DNA of 64,000 nt from Marthasterias glacialis (Eukaryota > Echinodermata > Asteroidea > Forcipulatida > Asteriidae). Positions 21,840 to 33,976 of the stretch are shown here, in pieces. The position numbers and the translations under genes were made by a program. Below the pieces are notes generated by a model, which had not been told where the DNA came from, did not search any database, and was given only the letters and a program-made list of their open reading frames with translations. The stretch lies in the NCBI GenBank assembly GCA_911728455.2, contig OU452219.1:501001-565000 (forward strand), read 5' to 3'. Every line of letters starts with the position of its first letter. Position 1 is the stretch's first letter.

Positions 21840-24278
21840 GAACTGTATTGGCTTTGTATAAAACTGGTGATGTAACAATGGTAAAGCACATCTATGTAAG
21901 CACAGAGCACATGATGGGCAAATGTCCAATCTTCTCTTGACCTTGAGCTGAGGGCACTCTACACAAATGACGTCATGTGCAGAAGGTCTACAGTGCATAT
22001 ACAGTTAAGGAATATGCCCAAGTGCCACGGCTGATGCAGTTATGGTGTTGTATCTTGTAGCACAAAATGCCTTCCAGGTGCAATAAATTCATAGACAGTG
22101 TGAATTTTACTGAAACTCTTTGGTTTGAACCAGGAAGAAAATCAATAACTTGGTGGGTTTTATCTGTGAAATGGCAATAAATCCAATACTTTCTTGTGTT
22201 GGATTTGAAATATGAAACTTTAAATGTTGTGATAAACCCAAAATAGTTTTTTGGAATCTGATATTAAAGCTGCCTGCCATTGAAAGTGTTGGAGCTATTG
22301 ATGATGGCATTTAAGGTGCTTGAGGATGAACAGCTTTCTGGGAGCTGAGAGAGAACCAGTATTGTTTAAACTACAAGAAAATGATGGATAAAAATACCTT
22401 CATGGCAACTTTTATAATTTATTATTTTTTTAAACTGTTGTCAGAAGCATATTGTGCCGAAGCTTGCCTCTTAAGTCTGAACAAAATTCATGTTGGATCT
22501 TCATGTAGCTCACTGGCTGAATAAAAATGGACTTTTATTTCATTATAAAATAAAAGTTTTTGTTTTCATTGGGGTGTTTTTTGTTTTTTTTTGTTTTTGG
22601 GAGCGGGAGGTGGGGGGTATACTCAGCATTTTGTAGAAGAATCAGTCAGTTGAATTTATGTGAAGGTAGAAATGGGCGTTTTGTTTTTTTATGAAGTGCA
22701 AAAAGTTAAAAGTGTCAACAAAAGTCCTCAAGTCTGGTTTTATGGGATCTGGTGATACAATTATTCCCGTCATGCTGGATGTTTTAATGATTTTGCAGCC
22801 AATTTTCTGTCGTGATCCATGGAAGGGGTACCAATCTGATCCAGTAATCAGATCCTTACCACTCTCATCAAAGATCTTGCTTGTTATGAGACCTCAAGAT
22901 GATTTGTTGTAAATCACCGAGTTTGTTTAGTTCCATCAGTTTGAATCAAGTGCCGCTGTCCTGTTGGGGCCTGGTCTGTCGACTGCTTGCTTTCTCCTGA
23001 CGAGACTCGTCAGCCATATCCCTATGATGAATAATGGCACTTAATTCTTCATAGTCAATGTCATCCGGTCCACAAAGTTTGCACAAGATATAAACATTTA
23101 CGATTGTACACTGTCCCCCTTCCGCTCGTTTCGTGCCTGTTTTATGAGCTCGTGGAGAGAAGGATGTCTTGGTGTGTTTTGCTGGCGGTGTGCCATTGCT
23201 TAGGCTGACCCCCGGGTGTATGTACCTATACAACGCTGGATGTCACTGACCCCTGTAGTCTCTCTGCTAGGATCTTGTAACCCTAAAGCTTTAAAGGAAA
23301 GCTACTTCATTACTTTCAAAATCTTTAGTTTCCCTTATTAGAACAAATTAATTGGATCTTTTTTTTATTTATTTATTTATTATTTTTTAATCTGAAAATT
23401 TGGTATGAAGTAATTATCGAACCCTAATCATTCTCAGACATATTTCTGGCTGAACTTTAATGTCACTTTCAGGTCAAAGTCTGTTCTAATCCCTTTCCTT
23501 TGCATTGTAAGTGCTGTGTGAAATGCTCTGTTGATGAATAACTGAAGATGAAGGCTTTGAATACAGAGAGGCAAGTCGAAGGCAAGTGCGCCTTGCTGCC
23601 CGTGTTGCATTTTAAGCACAATGCATTCTGTACAGTAGATTCTATCAATCATGAATATTTTGACCCCCAAAACATACAATGTTAGTTTATAAGTGCATCT
23701 GTGTATGACAGAAATGTAGATGCTTTTACAAACATTATTTTTGATGATGGAGAATTCCTTTATAGACATTGTACACTGTTGTTAAGGACTCAAGGTATTT
23801 ACGTGCAGCTTGTCATCAAGAAACATACTTGAATATTGACGGTACTAAAACATCCTGCCTTCTTGCCCTATCTGACATGTTTTCATTGTTTAGATGAAAG
23901 CAAAGGTGAAATGGATCCCCAGCCAGGGCCTATATGAATAATTTGCTGCTTTTTTAAGAAAATGTATAAAGAAATCTGTGTGTTTTCACACACTTTTAGG
24001 AGTGTTTAGTTTCCATAGAAGTATGCTATTTCTGCTGACAGTGGATGCTTCCTTGAGGCTTTGCATCATTAGTCAATTTTTAGATGCAACTTCAAGGCAA
24101 TCGACTGCACTGAATGTAAAAGAAAAACTCCTGTATGACACAAGGGACATTATCTTACAATGACATACAATCCCCCTAAAATTGAAGTGTAAATTGTTCT
24201 TCCTTGATTGCCTGTTAAATTGTGGAATGTGAGGTGGCCATTAAACTTTGCAGTTTTTGTTCTCCCTCCTCTCCACAG

Positions 24279-24366
24279 TGATGGTTCAATCAAAGAATGG
24301 GACCTGCACAGTATGACATGTGTGAGGGCGCTGCATGGACACAAAGGATCTGTACGAGATGTCAGG
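24279..24366 (+). CDS. WD40-repeat protein, fourth exon
   Basis: Acceptor CTCCTCTCCACAG, donor AGG|GTAAGT. The leading T completes the Gly codon from the exon at 10086, then 29 codons read DGSIKEWDLHSMTCVRAL and HGHKGSVRDVR. It finishes a blade with the classic D-G-S-I-K-x-W-D ending and opens the last blade with the Gly-His pair (GHKGSV). Residues 131-159 of the joined fragment. It ends in phase 0. Frame and blade spacing both agree across the 14-kb intron upstream. Confidence 0.93.
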
Positions 24367-24769
24367 GTAAGTCAAGCAGGTTATGTACAAAATGTGTAAA
24401 CTAAGACTTGTTAGCCCTGGGTGTACCAACCCTCTTTTAACTTAGTTCAAGATTAATTGCTCAAAAACACTGGTGATTTTATCAACTTGTAGATTTTAGG
24501 GAATGAAGTAAGATTCAGAAAGTGCACCCTTTCCTAAGGCTGTTTCCGAATTGGCTGTAATGGCTGCGGCTTGATCATCACATGCATTGAAGTATAGGAT
24601 GCCCATAGCAACACCCTTAGCAACAGCCACAGCTGCAGCTGCACCCACCAATTCAGACACTGTCTTGGTAAACAGTCTTATTTCAGAAATAATATTACAA
24701 TATAAAATGAATACACCTGCTGGTTGTGCAGTGTATATGTATGTCGCAGCAGTTTGGTCAACAGTACTA

Positions 24770-25010
24770 TGGCTGTACTTTATCTTGATTCAAAGATAGT
24801 ACGGTAAGCATTATGAGCAGCAGCAGTTTAACTATTTATACCAATACTGCTCATTACCTTTGACATTGTTTCAAAGAGAGTAAGCATGTTAGATGCAGCG
24901 TTTTTCAAACATCATTGCTGTACTTTATATTGATTCAAAGAGAGTAGAAATACAAGAGGCGTCATCTTTCAAACATTAGCAGTGCTGTACCTTATTTTGA
25001 TAAAAACTTT
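24770..25010. repeat. Degenerate ~70-75-bp tandem repeat
   Basis: Related segments GCTGTACTTTATCTTGATTC (about 24772), CTTTGACATTGTTTCAAAGAG (24857), GCTGTACTTTATATTGATTC (24917) and GCTGTACCTTATTTTGAT (24983), most followed by AAAGAGAGTA and a C/A-rich segment. Old and diverged. Confidence 0.5.
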
Positions 25011-27705
25011 CTGATTAAAAGCCTATCAGCATCAGCAGCATCGTAAACGTAACTAATGCCGTTCTTTCATTTTGGTTGTTGAAGTAGAGTTGATTTTTAC
25101 ATTAAGCACAGTTTCACTGGCTAAATAACAGGTCGTGTTTGTACCCTTGCCTAGGTTAGTGACACTAAACCCTTCTCTGGAGACTTGTATCCCCTGACTC
25201 AGTGCTCTTATCTGCAGCCCGCCAAGTGCCCACTGTAACATATCTGGGCTCATCTGCGCTAATTAAGACAGAAGACATGGATAGGGTGGGGCAGCTTGGA
25301 TTAAGACTGATTTGTCATACACAGCCCTAGTAGATTGAGCATGGCCCGTATTCGAGACGTTGCTTATAAAGCACCAATCCAAGCTTTACTCTGTTAACAG
25401 AATTGAATTAATGTATACTTTTCTGTGCTAGCTTGTTTGACACTTAAGCTACACATGTGCAGAGGCATCAGCAGTTCCTCTCTAAATTTTGGCAAGCATG
25501 AAGTTTTCTGATTCTACAAGCGCCAGTTTGTTTGGATGTAGTGAGCAAAGCCATGCAACTTGACCTTGTTTGCCAAGATGTTATCCTAAAGAAAACGTGT
25601 ACACCTGATCTAAAATTGAAGTAGCCTTATTAAAGCTATAATGTATAAATAAAGACCATCCTGGAAAGAGTCAATCACTTTTATGATAATGATTATACAA
25701 AATGGAATCAATAGCTGATAATCAATAGTCATAAATTGATTGGATTGATTGTACGTTATCCGTTGATCATTCTACATGCATACATATTATCACAACATAG
25801 TTGCAAGGTGGGGGGGGGGGTTAACCTCTCAGGATGCTTGGTACATATGTTCTTAAGCACTTGTGGGGACAGTGCTACTCCACAAGACATTCCTTGTTCA
25901 GGTTGGTCAGGGATTCTTTGGAAAAGGGAAAGATAGGACGTGGAAGTAGCCCTCAAACCGCATCCGTAATGTTGCGTGTACAACTTTGTATCAATGTGTT
26001 TTCAATAGACCTCATCTCTTTAAAAGCCAATAAAGATTAGAAAATAAAATAGATGTATTTAAGAGATGTTCGCAACCTGTCATCTATGGAAGTGATTGAT
26101 GATAGCTTGATAGGGGGTTGGCTGGTCCCCTTGCTATGGATGGCTTTCCAATTACCGCCCACTCAGCTTTCCTCCTCTCCGGACATATCACCCACAACAC
26201 ACTAACACACATAAGTTTGTAATGGCTTCCAATCGTGCACCCTCCTTTGTTCAACTTTTTGTCTTGACAACCATGAACCTCATTGTTTTCCTTTGTGATA
26301 GCAACTGGGACTTATTGTCTCTTTTGTTCTAAGTCCTCGGTTTGAATGTCACTACAAGGAGACAAACACAAACCCACCTAGAAAAAGGTTTCCAGATGTC
26401 CCCTGTGGCACACATGACAATGATAATCTTGCAACAATACAACTGTTAATCTGGTCATTAGTAAGCTCTCAGTATGATTCCATCCATCATAATGAACCAA
26501 CGATCATTTCATTATCAACAGACATTTCCCTTCCTGTTTGGTTAATATCAACCGTTGGTCCCACCCATTTGATTAATGAAGCTGCCAGATGACAATAGGT
26601 CATTGTCATTTCTAGAAGTAGGTGTTGCTGCTGTAGGAGTCATAAATACAAATGAATATTTCCTCTTCCTCTTGTAAAGCGTTCAACAGAACTCAGTTAT
26701 ATGGCACCTTTTAGATATTTTCTTTAAAAAGTAGGGAAGGTTTTGTAACAGAAGTTTGTCTCTTATTTGTGACCATACTCAAATTTGAGTGTGTTTTGTG
26801 TACTTGTAGCCTACATGTTCCATTACAAATGTCTGATTTGAAAAGAAAGAACATTTATTGTCATACCCTGTTTTCTTAATGATATTTCCATCTATTTGTC
26901 TCAAGATATTATTCTAGAAAATGAAATGATTTGATTGAAGCTACCTCTCCTCAAAACCGCAAATCCCTTTAACTAAAAAGTTGTACTTTTCTATATCTGT
27001 TGAACAGCTCAGTGGAAAGGTAAAATGGAACTTGCACTAATGTGTGAATGTAATCTGCTACCCCCAGCTGTTGATGGATGTCATCAAAGTGGGTACTGTA
27101 GATGTGAACTTTCGGTGCTCATCAAAAGTTCTGCCCACTTTGACCAGAATCAAATGTAGAAATCGCAGGGTTTTAAGCGGCGGGCTATTCCTTTCATCAC
27201 ATGATGGCATGCTTAATCATGTTTGGCTCCAATCAGTAAAGTGTTGACAAAATCTGTCACCTCATTCATCCATCAAAACGTCATGTAGATCGGAAAGATA
27301 CAAGTTCACACTGTTCCAAATTTGCAATCTCTCAACTGTGCATGTAGTGGAACGTTCCTCACCAATCCCCACCCCCTACTTCGACCCCCAGATGAATTCA
27401 GCCAAATCTCTAGGGCAGCCCCCCTCTGACTTTCATCAATTATGATATCATGTGTATAGGCGTGTTCACATAAGTTGATGATTTATGATATTAATTTTTG
27501 CTATGATTATTGCTCCATAATTGTACATACTTTTTGCCATGTTTAAAGGGTGCGTGTGTAACATGGAGGGACCAGCTACAAACAGTTACATCACATGCAG
27601 TTTTAGCTGGTAACATGTCTTTTGGCTGAAAACAATTTGTCCATTACATATTTGGGTGCTTAAATAATACATGAATAGAACACAGCTCTGTTAACAGAGT
27701 CATAA

Positions 27706-27890
27706 CGCCCGTATATAGTCGGTCGCACAATGATAAGCGTTAAATGCTGATGATCGCCAGCGTCATCAGCATCTAGTCACTGATGCCTCAGCGTTAACTA
27801 TAATAAACTGTGTGTTTTTTTATGATCGCTCATCAAATTTTCAGTCATGCGACCATTGCGCATCCGACTTTAAACCAGCAATACGCTAGC
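27706..27890. repeat. Old foldback element with nested ATGCTGATGA hairpin
   Basis: ATGCTGATGA and TCATCAGCAT form a perfect hairpin at about 27746-27774. Outer segments ATAGTCGGTCGCACAATGAT (left) and TCATGCGACCATTGCGCATC with CCGACT (right) are imperfect inverted copies. Relatively CpG-rich against its surroundings. Probably a decayed MITE. Confidence 0.4.
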
Positions 27891-29005
27891 CCTGTGTGGA
27901 ATAGCAATCATGAACACTGGTATCCAGTGTACTCTTAGGGACCAGACTAGTCAAGATTTAATAATAGTAAATATAACGTGTAGTTCTTATACAGTGCTTT
28001 ATCACACGCTCATTATTTTTTACAAATTTTGGAATCATGAGACTGGTTTATATAGCACCTTGTAAGGATTTACAAAGTGATTTGACACATTCTGCAGCCA
28101 AAGCATTATGATCTATTGACTCAGAAGACTGGAATGAAATATACTCTTTGAAATACAAATACATTGTACAGAACTCACCTTTTGAAGTCGGTGAGGATTT
28201 AAAAACAACTTGCATATGGCAGATTCATCAAGCTTTCTGCGGTAATCCAAACTGGCAAATCCAGAAATATCCAGCTGTAATACGCATCGCTTTCAAGACA
28301 AATGTGTTGTGTTTGTCTAACGGCGGTAAACACTGGATAATTTGGGGTCAATGAGCGCCATATTTCTCACACCTTTATCTAACCCCGTCTCCCTGGTTTC
28401 CTCATATTAACTGGTGATTAGTTCTACTTCTGTTTGAGTCAGCCCTGAAATAACTCGAGAGATTTTTTAGTTTTTTTCGGAGAAAAGGTGGTTAAAGATA
28501 AGGCAAAGCATTGAGTGCATTCAAACATTGAGATAAAGCTTTATATTTAAGTCATGTTGATTAAGGGTCAACAAGCACTAAGTACTCTCCAGAGTTCATC
28601 CTAAGAGTGGATTTTTGCTCATGCCTCTGTGCTCTTTATTTGCCTGTTTCTCTCCTAGATATCTTCACCGATATTTTTCTCTTCTAGGCACCTCATTCCC
28701 AAGGGATCCCAAGCAGAAAAACATCGCTCAATAAATTAATTTGTTATACAACTATTACCGGGTTCCAAGCACAAGCTCTGTTGATCAGATAACTTTTTGC
28801 TAAAAATCTGTTTCCTTCAGCTAATTTGTGGAAAGTGAATTTATGTGTTTCTCAGCCTCATGAAATCCAACCCATGTTATTCAAGTTGACCAAGTTATTA
28901 GCATTTAGCTAAGAGCCCAAAATGGCAACATCAGATATCCCTGATCTGCATGTCATTTTTCTCTTCCATGGTATCCTGACAGTAATCTCTTGGTTTCTTT
29001 ATCAG

Positions 29006-29149
29006 GTTTCTGGTGACCGTATTGTGAGCTGTAGTGACGATGGTAATGTTAGGATATGGGACATGCTGACCCCGCCCCTACGACTCGGAGATAAAGGGGA
29101 GGATGATACCATTGAAACAAAAACTATTGATCAACGGAAGGATAACTAA
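29006..29149 (+). CDS. WD40-repeat protein, terminal exon
   Basis: Acceptor TTTCTTTATCAG. 47 codons plus TAA read VSGDRIVSCSDDGNVRIWDM followed by LTPPLRLGDKGEDDTIETKT and a short basic/acidic end, DQRKDN. It completes the last WD40 blade with a canonical SDDGNVRIWD. The propeller closes almost at the C-terminus, leaving a tail of about 26 residues that is hydrophilic, acidic and probably disordered. Residues 160-206 of the joined fragment. The blade count in the window is four complete plus one partial, so about two to three more blades and the N-terminus must lie upstream of base 1. Confidence 0.95.
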   Translation, partial: VSGDRIVSCSDDGNVRIWDMLTPPLRLGDKGEDDTIETKTIDQRKDN

Positions 29150-31466
29150 AAGGAGAGGAACACAACTTCCAGCTCATTGCTATAAGGTTTGCTCATTGTC
29201 TTTTTATTGTATCTGAACCATGATAAACATCAAGGTTATTGCAGATGTTTGGAATACCATTTGTTTCACAAATACTTGTACAACCAAGGTTTTATCCAGG
29301 CTTTGTAAACAGGGTGTGAAAACTTGATGGAGTTTTAGAAACAGGTTGTTCAAACTGCTCATTTACAACACTTTGACATGTAAATGACAGTTACAGTAGA
29401 GTGTCCAAAATGAAAATAGGGCTGCCTAAAAACACCAAGACACTCCTCTAGCAGTGTGTATGTATACATCCAGGAATAAAATAATTTTCTGCGATGATGT
29501 TAAGTAAAGTTACAACCCACTGTATGATAACCTACCAAAGCAGTTCATCTTACTGAACTTTCAATTCTTCCATTTGGTACTCTTTGTGTTTAAGATTTTT
29601 AACATTACCTAAAAAAATCCATGCATAAAATGCAACCATTTTCGTTATCAAATTGCCAGTTATTCAGTATTAAGAAACAGTTACGAACCTTATTTTAAAC
29701 TTAACTATTATATGATTTAATACGAAATATAACATTTATTGTATGTGCACTACTAATTTTAATATTCAATCATTTTTAAAGTTTTGTTAGATTCTATTGT
29801 TAAATTGTTTACTAAAACAAAATGTTTAATATTTGTATGCAAAAAACAATACTGAACAATTGAGTAGAAATACTTGTGTTTTCAGTCTTATGATGAAGTT
29901 AAAAGATAAGAGAAGTAGAATTTATAAAGAATAAGATGGCATTCATTCAGAATGGTTTATTCTTTGCAGTTTCTATAAAGCTACCAAAGTGGAATTACAG
30001 GAAAATTTGCCACATTGTCGTCAGTTAACCATAGAGTTCTATCACCAACTGCAACATTCTCACATGGCACATAATGTTATGAGTAGTGGTTTTAAGAATT
30101 TATGTTTTACATGCTTTAAATATAACCTCAATCTTTGACATAGTTGTATTCAATTATCTCTTGGACTGTATTGGAAAGCTTGCTTGATATTTATAACAGA
30201 ACCTAAATACCAACAAGTTGTATTTCATGTGCTTATCACACATCGGTGTAGGCTAAAACCAAAAATAGTATTCTTTATTCTTGATGCAATGCATCTATTA
30301 AAGTTGCACCAACTGTTTCAATTAGTCAATCAGTCTTTAAATTGTTTCCCCCAACAAAAAGACAAGAAAAAGATGAGAACCCTTCCCGATTTGTTTTTCT
30401 CTCTACTTCTTTACTAATGTGGATAGATTCTTCTTGCAAACTTGATGCTGAACCTGCTTATGAAGTTTAAAGTGTTTTAAGTAACATTTAAATTTGAACA
30501 AATGTTTGTTTTTTTAAGTACTGAAATGTATAGTTATTTATACATTTGTATTTATTTAATGTGACTTAACCAAAACAGTCAGTTTAACTTGTTTCCTTCA
30601 GTTATATTACTATTTGTAGACAGAGATAGCCTTACTAGTCTGGTAGACAAAACAAAGAAGGCAGTGGTAGCACAAACAAAATGTATGAGCTTTAGTAGCT
30701 AGCTCGCAACAACTACAATGTAGTTGTTACGAAAGCTCATTTGCAGTTTTTTGTAATTACAGGTAGTAAGTTTTAAAGTGCTACCACTACCTTCATTATT
30801 ATTTGTGATATACCAGGATGTTTGTGGTACTACCATGGAATATCCTGGGCGGTTGTTGGCTATTTGGAATAAACAGTGGACGTTTCAATCAGTGTGCTGT
30901 AATGATCTTCAGAAGTTGCTGCACCAAATGTTTTCAAGAACCATTTTAGAAGCATTTCAATTGGCCTTACACTGAAGAATGATTAATATTCTTTTGTAAA
31001 ATTACATTCATGTTTAACAGTTTAAAACAATGTTCAAACAGCCTTATGAGCAATTTAGCTTTGTATAATTTTATATAATGTACTAAATATGCCGTCCAAT
31101 ATACAGATATTTATTTATTTATTACAGTATTTACATGTACTGCCAGCATATTCTTTGCCTTACTATATTACTGCAGGTAACTGGTTTAATTTTAATAATT
31201 AAATGATTAATTTTTGAACAAATTCAAACTGTTTAAATGAACAAATGTTTAGCAATTTGACTTACATCAATGTGCTTTTGAATGCCGTCTTTTTATACTT
31301 ACGTCTTGATACAATTATAGTTCACTTGAACACAAGTTTTTACCTTTTGCAGTTGCACCATTTTATATTAATTACAAGAACAAAACATATAATGTAGTTT
31401 AGAACATTATATAACATGTTAATTTTTGTTTTTCCAGTTATACTGTGTTCAATACAATCAATAAAA
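29150..31466 (+). other. 3' UTR / downstream region of the WD40 gene
   Basis: AT-rich, without SINE copies. AATAAA hexamers lie at 29475-29480, near 30870 and at 31460-31465; which one is used cannot be told. A foldback element lies at 30640-30816. No convincing coding frame. Confidence 0.4.
30640..30816. mobile_element. Foldback/MITE-like element, ~177 bp
   Basis: Nested inverted repeats are centred near 30712. ACAACTACA and TGTAGTTGT pair around one base. ATGAGCTTT and AAAGCTCAT pair further out. AAGGCAGTGGTAGCAC (about 30658-30673) pairs with GTGCTACCACTACCTT with one mismatch. Ends CTGGTAGACAAAACAAAG and ATTTGTGATATACCAG are weaker inverted copies. No coding frame. If the long 3' UTR is real, the transcript would carry a strong hairpin. 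Confidence 0.6.
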
Positions 31467-32340
31467 CACATCCAATGATGTAGCACAGTGTTCAGTTTAC
31501 AAGTTAAAACTCACATTATTTATTAACCCTCATACTCTCTGACTATTCAATATTATCCGCTGTGATTTTGAATTATAGATATACTATGTCAGCCAGTACT
31601 ATGATATCATGTGGTGCCTGTCAACCCTCCTACTGTCTGACCGTCCAATATCATCCAATGTGGTTTTGAATGATAGATAAACTATGCAGCCCTGCAGTTG
31701 ACTGATTTTAAATGGTTAATCAACTCGGCTGGAGAATGTTATAAAGAGTAGGAGGGAAAACCTTAAGAATCAAGAGGAGACGGAATGCCTTGATTATAAC
31801 AATTCCAAAGTGAAAGTCAAACTTATCAAACGCTTTCTTTATATTTTATAATGTAGGCTTTATATAAATATGTACCTCTTGTTTATTTCAATAACATTGG
31901 ACAGTATTTTTGCTCCCTTACCTAAACATCTGTCCCTAGCATGACATGGTATTGTTATTTATTTACCTTTTGAGATACACCTGTTCACATAACAGGTTGT
32001 TTTCCGTGTCCATGGTATGTATTTCTTAACAAAACGTAGTCGTCGCTCGGAGCGGGTGACCCGTCGAGAAGCCCCAACAGACGGTGCTCAGATGTACCAG
32101 TCTTACCGCACAAGCTTACATGGTCCTACAAGTTAAAGATAATATAATACAACATTCACTCATTTCTGATGCCGTCTTTGACGGAGGGTGTAACATTTGT
32201 AGGTTTTAGGGTGGGTGTTTTTTGCTCTCTCTTTTATCCTTTATTTTTAACACCGGACTTACCTCTTGCTATTTTTATTTACCTGTTACAAACTGCTTAC
32301 CAACCTCAAGGACCTGTTCTATAAATTCAAAAAAAATTGT

Positions 32341-32860
32341 TAACTGCCTCTTGTTTCGACCCAAGCAGAGTCTTTCTCAAAGGCAAAATGAAAACACAAG
32401 AAACACATACAAGTATACTGGAGTAACAGAAGCAGTCAAGTGGAAAGAAGTGCAAAGCAGTCAAAATATTTTTTTTTAATGCTATACTTACCCCTTGTGG
32501 GTTTTGTTTGTTCCTTTCATTTTTTTTTTAAATTGGCTGATTTAAACCTTGTGATTTTTATTTTCTCTCCCCCACCTTTTCTTTTAAACGCTGGTTTTAC
32601 TTACCCGTTGTGATTTCCCCCCCCCCGATTTTACCCCATAATTTATTTTCTAGGACTCTGTAAAGTTACCCGGTATGTACCTTGCTGTTTGAAAACGATC
32701 GAACCACGCATCCCTCGTTTTATAATAAAACTGTTCCCCGATTTAAACAAAGTTAATTTCTAATTTATTGTTGATGGGGAGTTAAAAAATGCCAAAAAAG
32801 GTAATGTCCTTACGTTTCGACCGTAGAAGAAATCTTAAACTTGAAAGGCTAAATGACAAC
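32341..32860 (-). repeat. GTTTCGA-core dispersed repeat fragments
   Basis: On the minus strand, 32385-32341 reads TTTGAGAAAGACTCTGCTTG then GGTCGAAAC, and 32855-32800 reads CTTCTACGGTCGAAACGTAA. The same core recurs at 43.6, 44.5, 45.3 and 60.7 kb. See the finding on possible hammerhead-type cores. Confidence 0.5.
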
Positions 32861-33264
32861 ACACAGTAGGCCCATCGATGAGTCCTTAGTTGAGAAGGAA
32901 GACGGTTAAATATAGCAGGAAACAGTTAACTTTTGAATGAAAACGTTTTTAAAAGTGTCATTGAGAAGACCACAAACAACACACGATTTTCAAACCTGAC
33001 CGAAAGAAGGAGAGTGCGCCCTCATCGCTCATTCAGAAGGACACGATTTTTGTTGACGATTGGCTCGTTTCGATCCCAAACGCCTTACACCAGTGTGGCG
33101 ATTTTGGCTTTAGATTCTGTGTTTACACTTTGGTAATGATAGTTCATAATTATCATTTTTCATTAAAAAAAACAATTTGCCGTTCAATCTTCGTGTAAGT
33201 GTTGTTTGAAGCTCTGCATGATGTGGAACCAACTGTTACTAGCAAACTTGCGGATACAACTGTA

Positions 33265-33385
33265 TAAATCTCTTTTGGGAGGAGTGGTGGCTCTGAAATT
33301 GAAAAGAGCCGTTGTGGTCTCGACGTTTCGAACAGTACAATCTGCTTGTCTTCAGGAGAATGCTGAACCTTGGTTATTGAAATTG
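33265..33385 (-). repeat. GTTTCGA-core repeat family 2, copy A
   Basis: Minus strand: CTGAAGACAAGCAGATTGTA, GTTCGAAACGTCGAGACC, AACGGCTCTTTTCA, CTCCTCCCAAAAGAGAT. The same series of blocks in the same order occurs on plus at 60645-60755, so this is one dispersed family in two orientations. Confidence 0.7.
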
Positions 33386-33616
33386 AGTTGTATATGCATA
33401 TGCAAGAAAAACAGAAAGGGTGCATCAGATCACCATATGTAATGAGGATAACAACATGCCTTTGTTTAATAGGTTTTGTGGAGCAACCTTCTCACACTCG
33501 TTGGGTTTTGGGATTCTTGAGATGCATAACACAATACACAGAACCTATAGGCCTACATCTCGTCCAAACAAAATGCCTGCATCTGTTGGGGAAGCTGATG
33601 TTTTCTTTCCCTTTAG

Positions 33617-33826
33617 GCCATCCTGGATCACGCAAGACTCCTGTTCAATATCGCCCCCCTCCTCCGTCCGCTTTGGATATCCGTTGCGGTTCACCAGCGG
33701 AACCAACGGGACACCACCAAAATGGGCAGCTCCATAGCGAGCGCGTCCCTGACCCGCGCAGATGGCCCACCCGTCGTCGTTGGCCCTAAACTCCGAGGAT
33801 ACGCCATCTCACCAATCGCCCCACAG
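33617..33826 (+). CDS. Candidate coding exon of an unrecognised protein
   Basis: A strong acceptor (TTTTCTTTCCCTTTAG) and donor (CAG|GTAAAG) bound 210 bp, exactly 70 codons. Only one forward frame is open throughout; it starts AILDHARLLFNIAPLLRPLW and ends GYAISPIAPQ. CpG and GC content are much higher than in the flanks. The stretch LLFNIAPLLRPLWISVAV is hydrophobic and could be a membrane segment or hydrophobic core. An internal ATG at 33722 has a good Kozak context (A at -3, G at +4) and would start MGSSIASASL, so the true protein may be only 78 residues. It joins in frame to 33977-34108. No family was recognised; a non-coding or transposon origin is possible. Confidence 0.4.
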
Positions 33827-33976
33827 GTAAAGAAAATATCCAAACATATAATCAGTCATCATATGGAAGTGTTTTAGTGGCTTCACCTGCCCTTGCTGGG
33901 TGCAGACTTTCCCACGTTGTCATAAGATGTGAACAGTGTACCCAGGTGTATCATTGCTGTAAATCTTACATTTCAG

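Larger units (their letters stand above)
10253..24278 (+). other. Intron 3 seen (14.0 kb, phase 2)
   Basis: Donor GTAGGT, acceptor CCTCCTCTCCACAG. The frame continues as FLTAAG|DGSIKEW with a normal blade length, so no coding exon is missing in between. Contents listed separately: nuclear-receptor-type repeat, SINE copy 3, AATAAT-flanked repeat, palindrome at 15.36 kb, CpG-rich patch at 16.0-16.2 kb, and minisatellites at 16.8, 18.0 and 21.5 kb. In 10.8-12.1, 12.4-13.6, 13.8-15.3, 16.2-16.8, 17.0-18.0, 18.1-21.5 and 21.9-24.2 kb nothing convincing was recognised. Frames of 60-120 codons there are T-rich or Lys/Phe-rich and unsupported. Confidence 0.85.
24367..29005 (+). other. Intron 4 seen (4.6 kb, phase 0)
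   Basis: Donor GTAAGT, acceptor TTTCTTTATCAG. It holds a degenerate tandem repeat at 24.77-25.0 kb, a G-run at 25808-25819 and an old foldback at 27.7 kb. Nothing else was recognised in 25.0-27.7 or 28.1-29.0 kb. Confidence 0.85.
31467..33616. other. Intergenic, repeat-derived
   Basis: Degenerate repeats dominate. From about 32220 to 32640 related segments like CTTACCTCTTG, CTTACCCCTTGTGG and CTTACCCGTTGTGATTT are spaced irregularly. GTTTCGA-core fragments occur at 32341-32385, 32800-32860 and 33290-33375. Nothing gene-like was seen in 31467-32200. Confidence 0.5.

Noticed and set aside
10253-24278. Additional WD40 exon within the 14-kb intron
   Set aside because: The flanking exons join as FLTAAG|DGSIKEW with correct phase and blade length, leaving no room for another exon.
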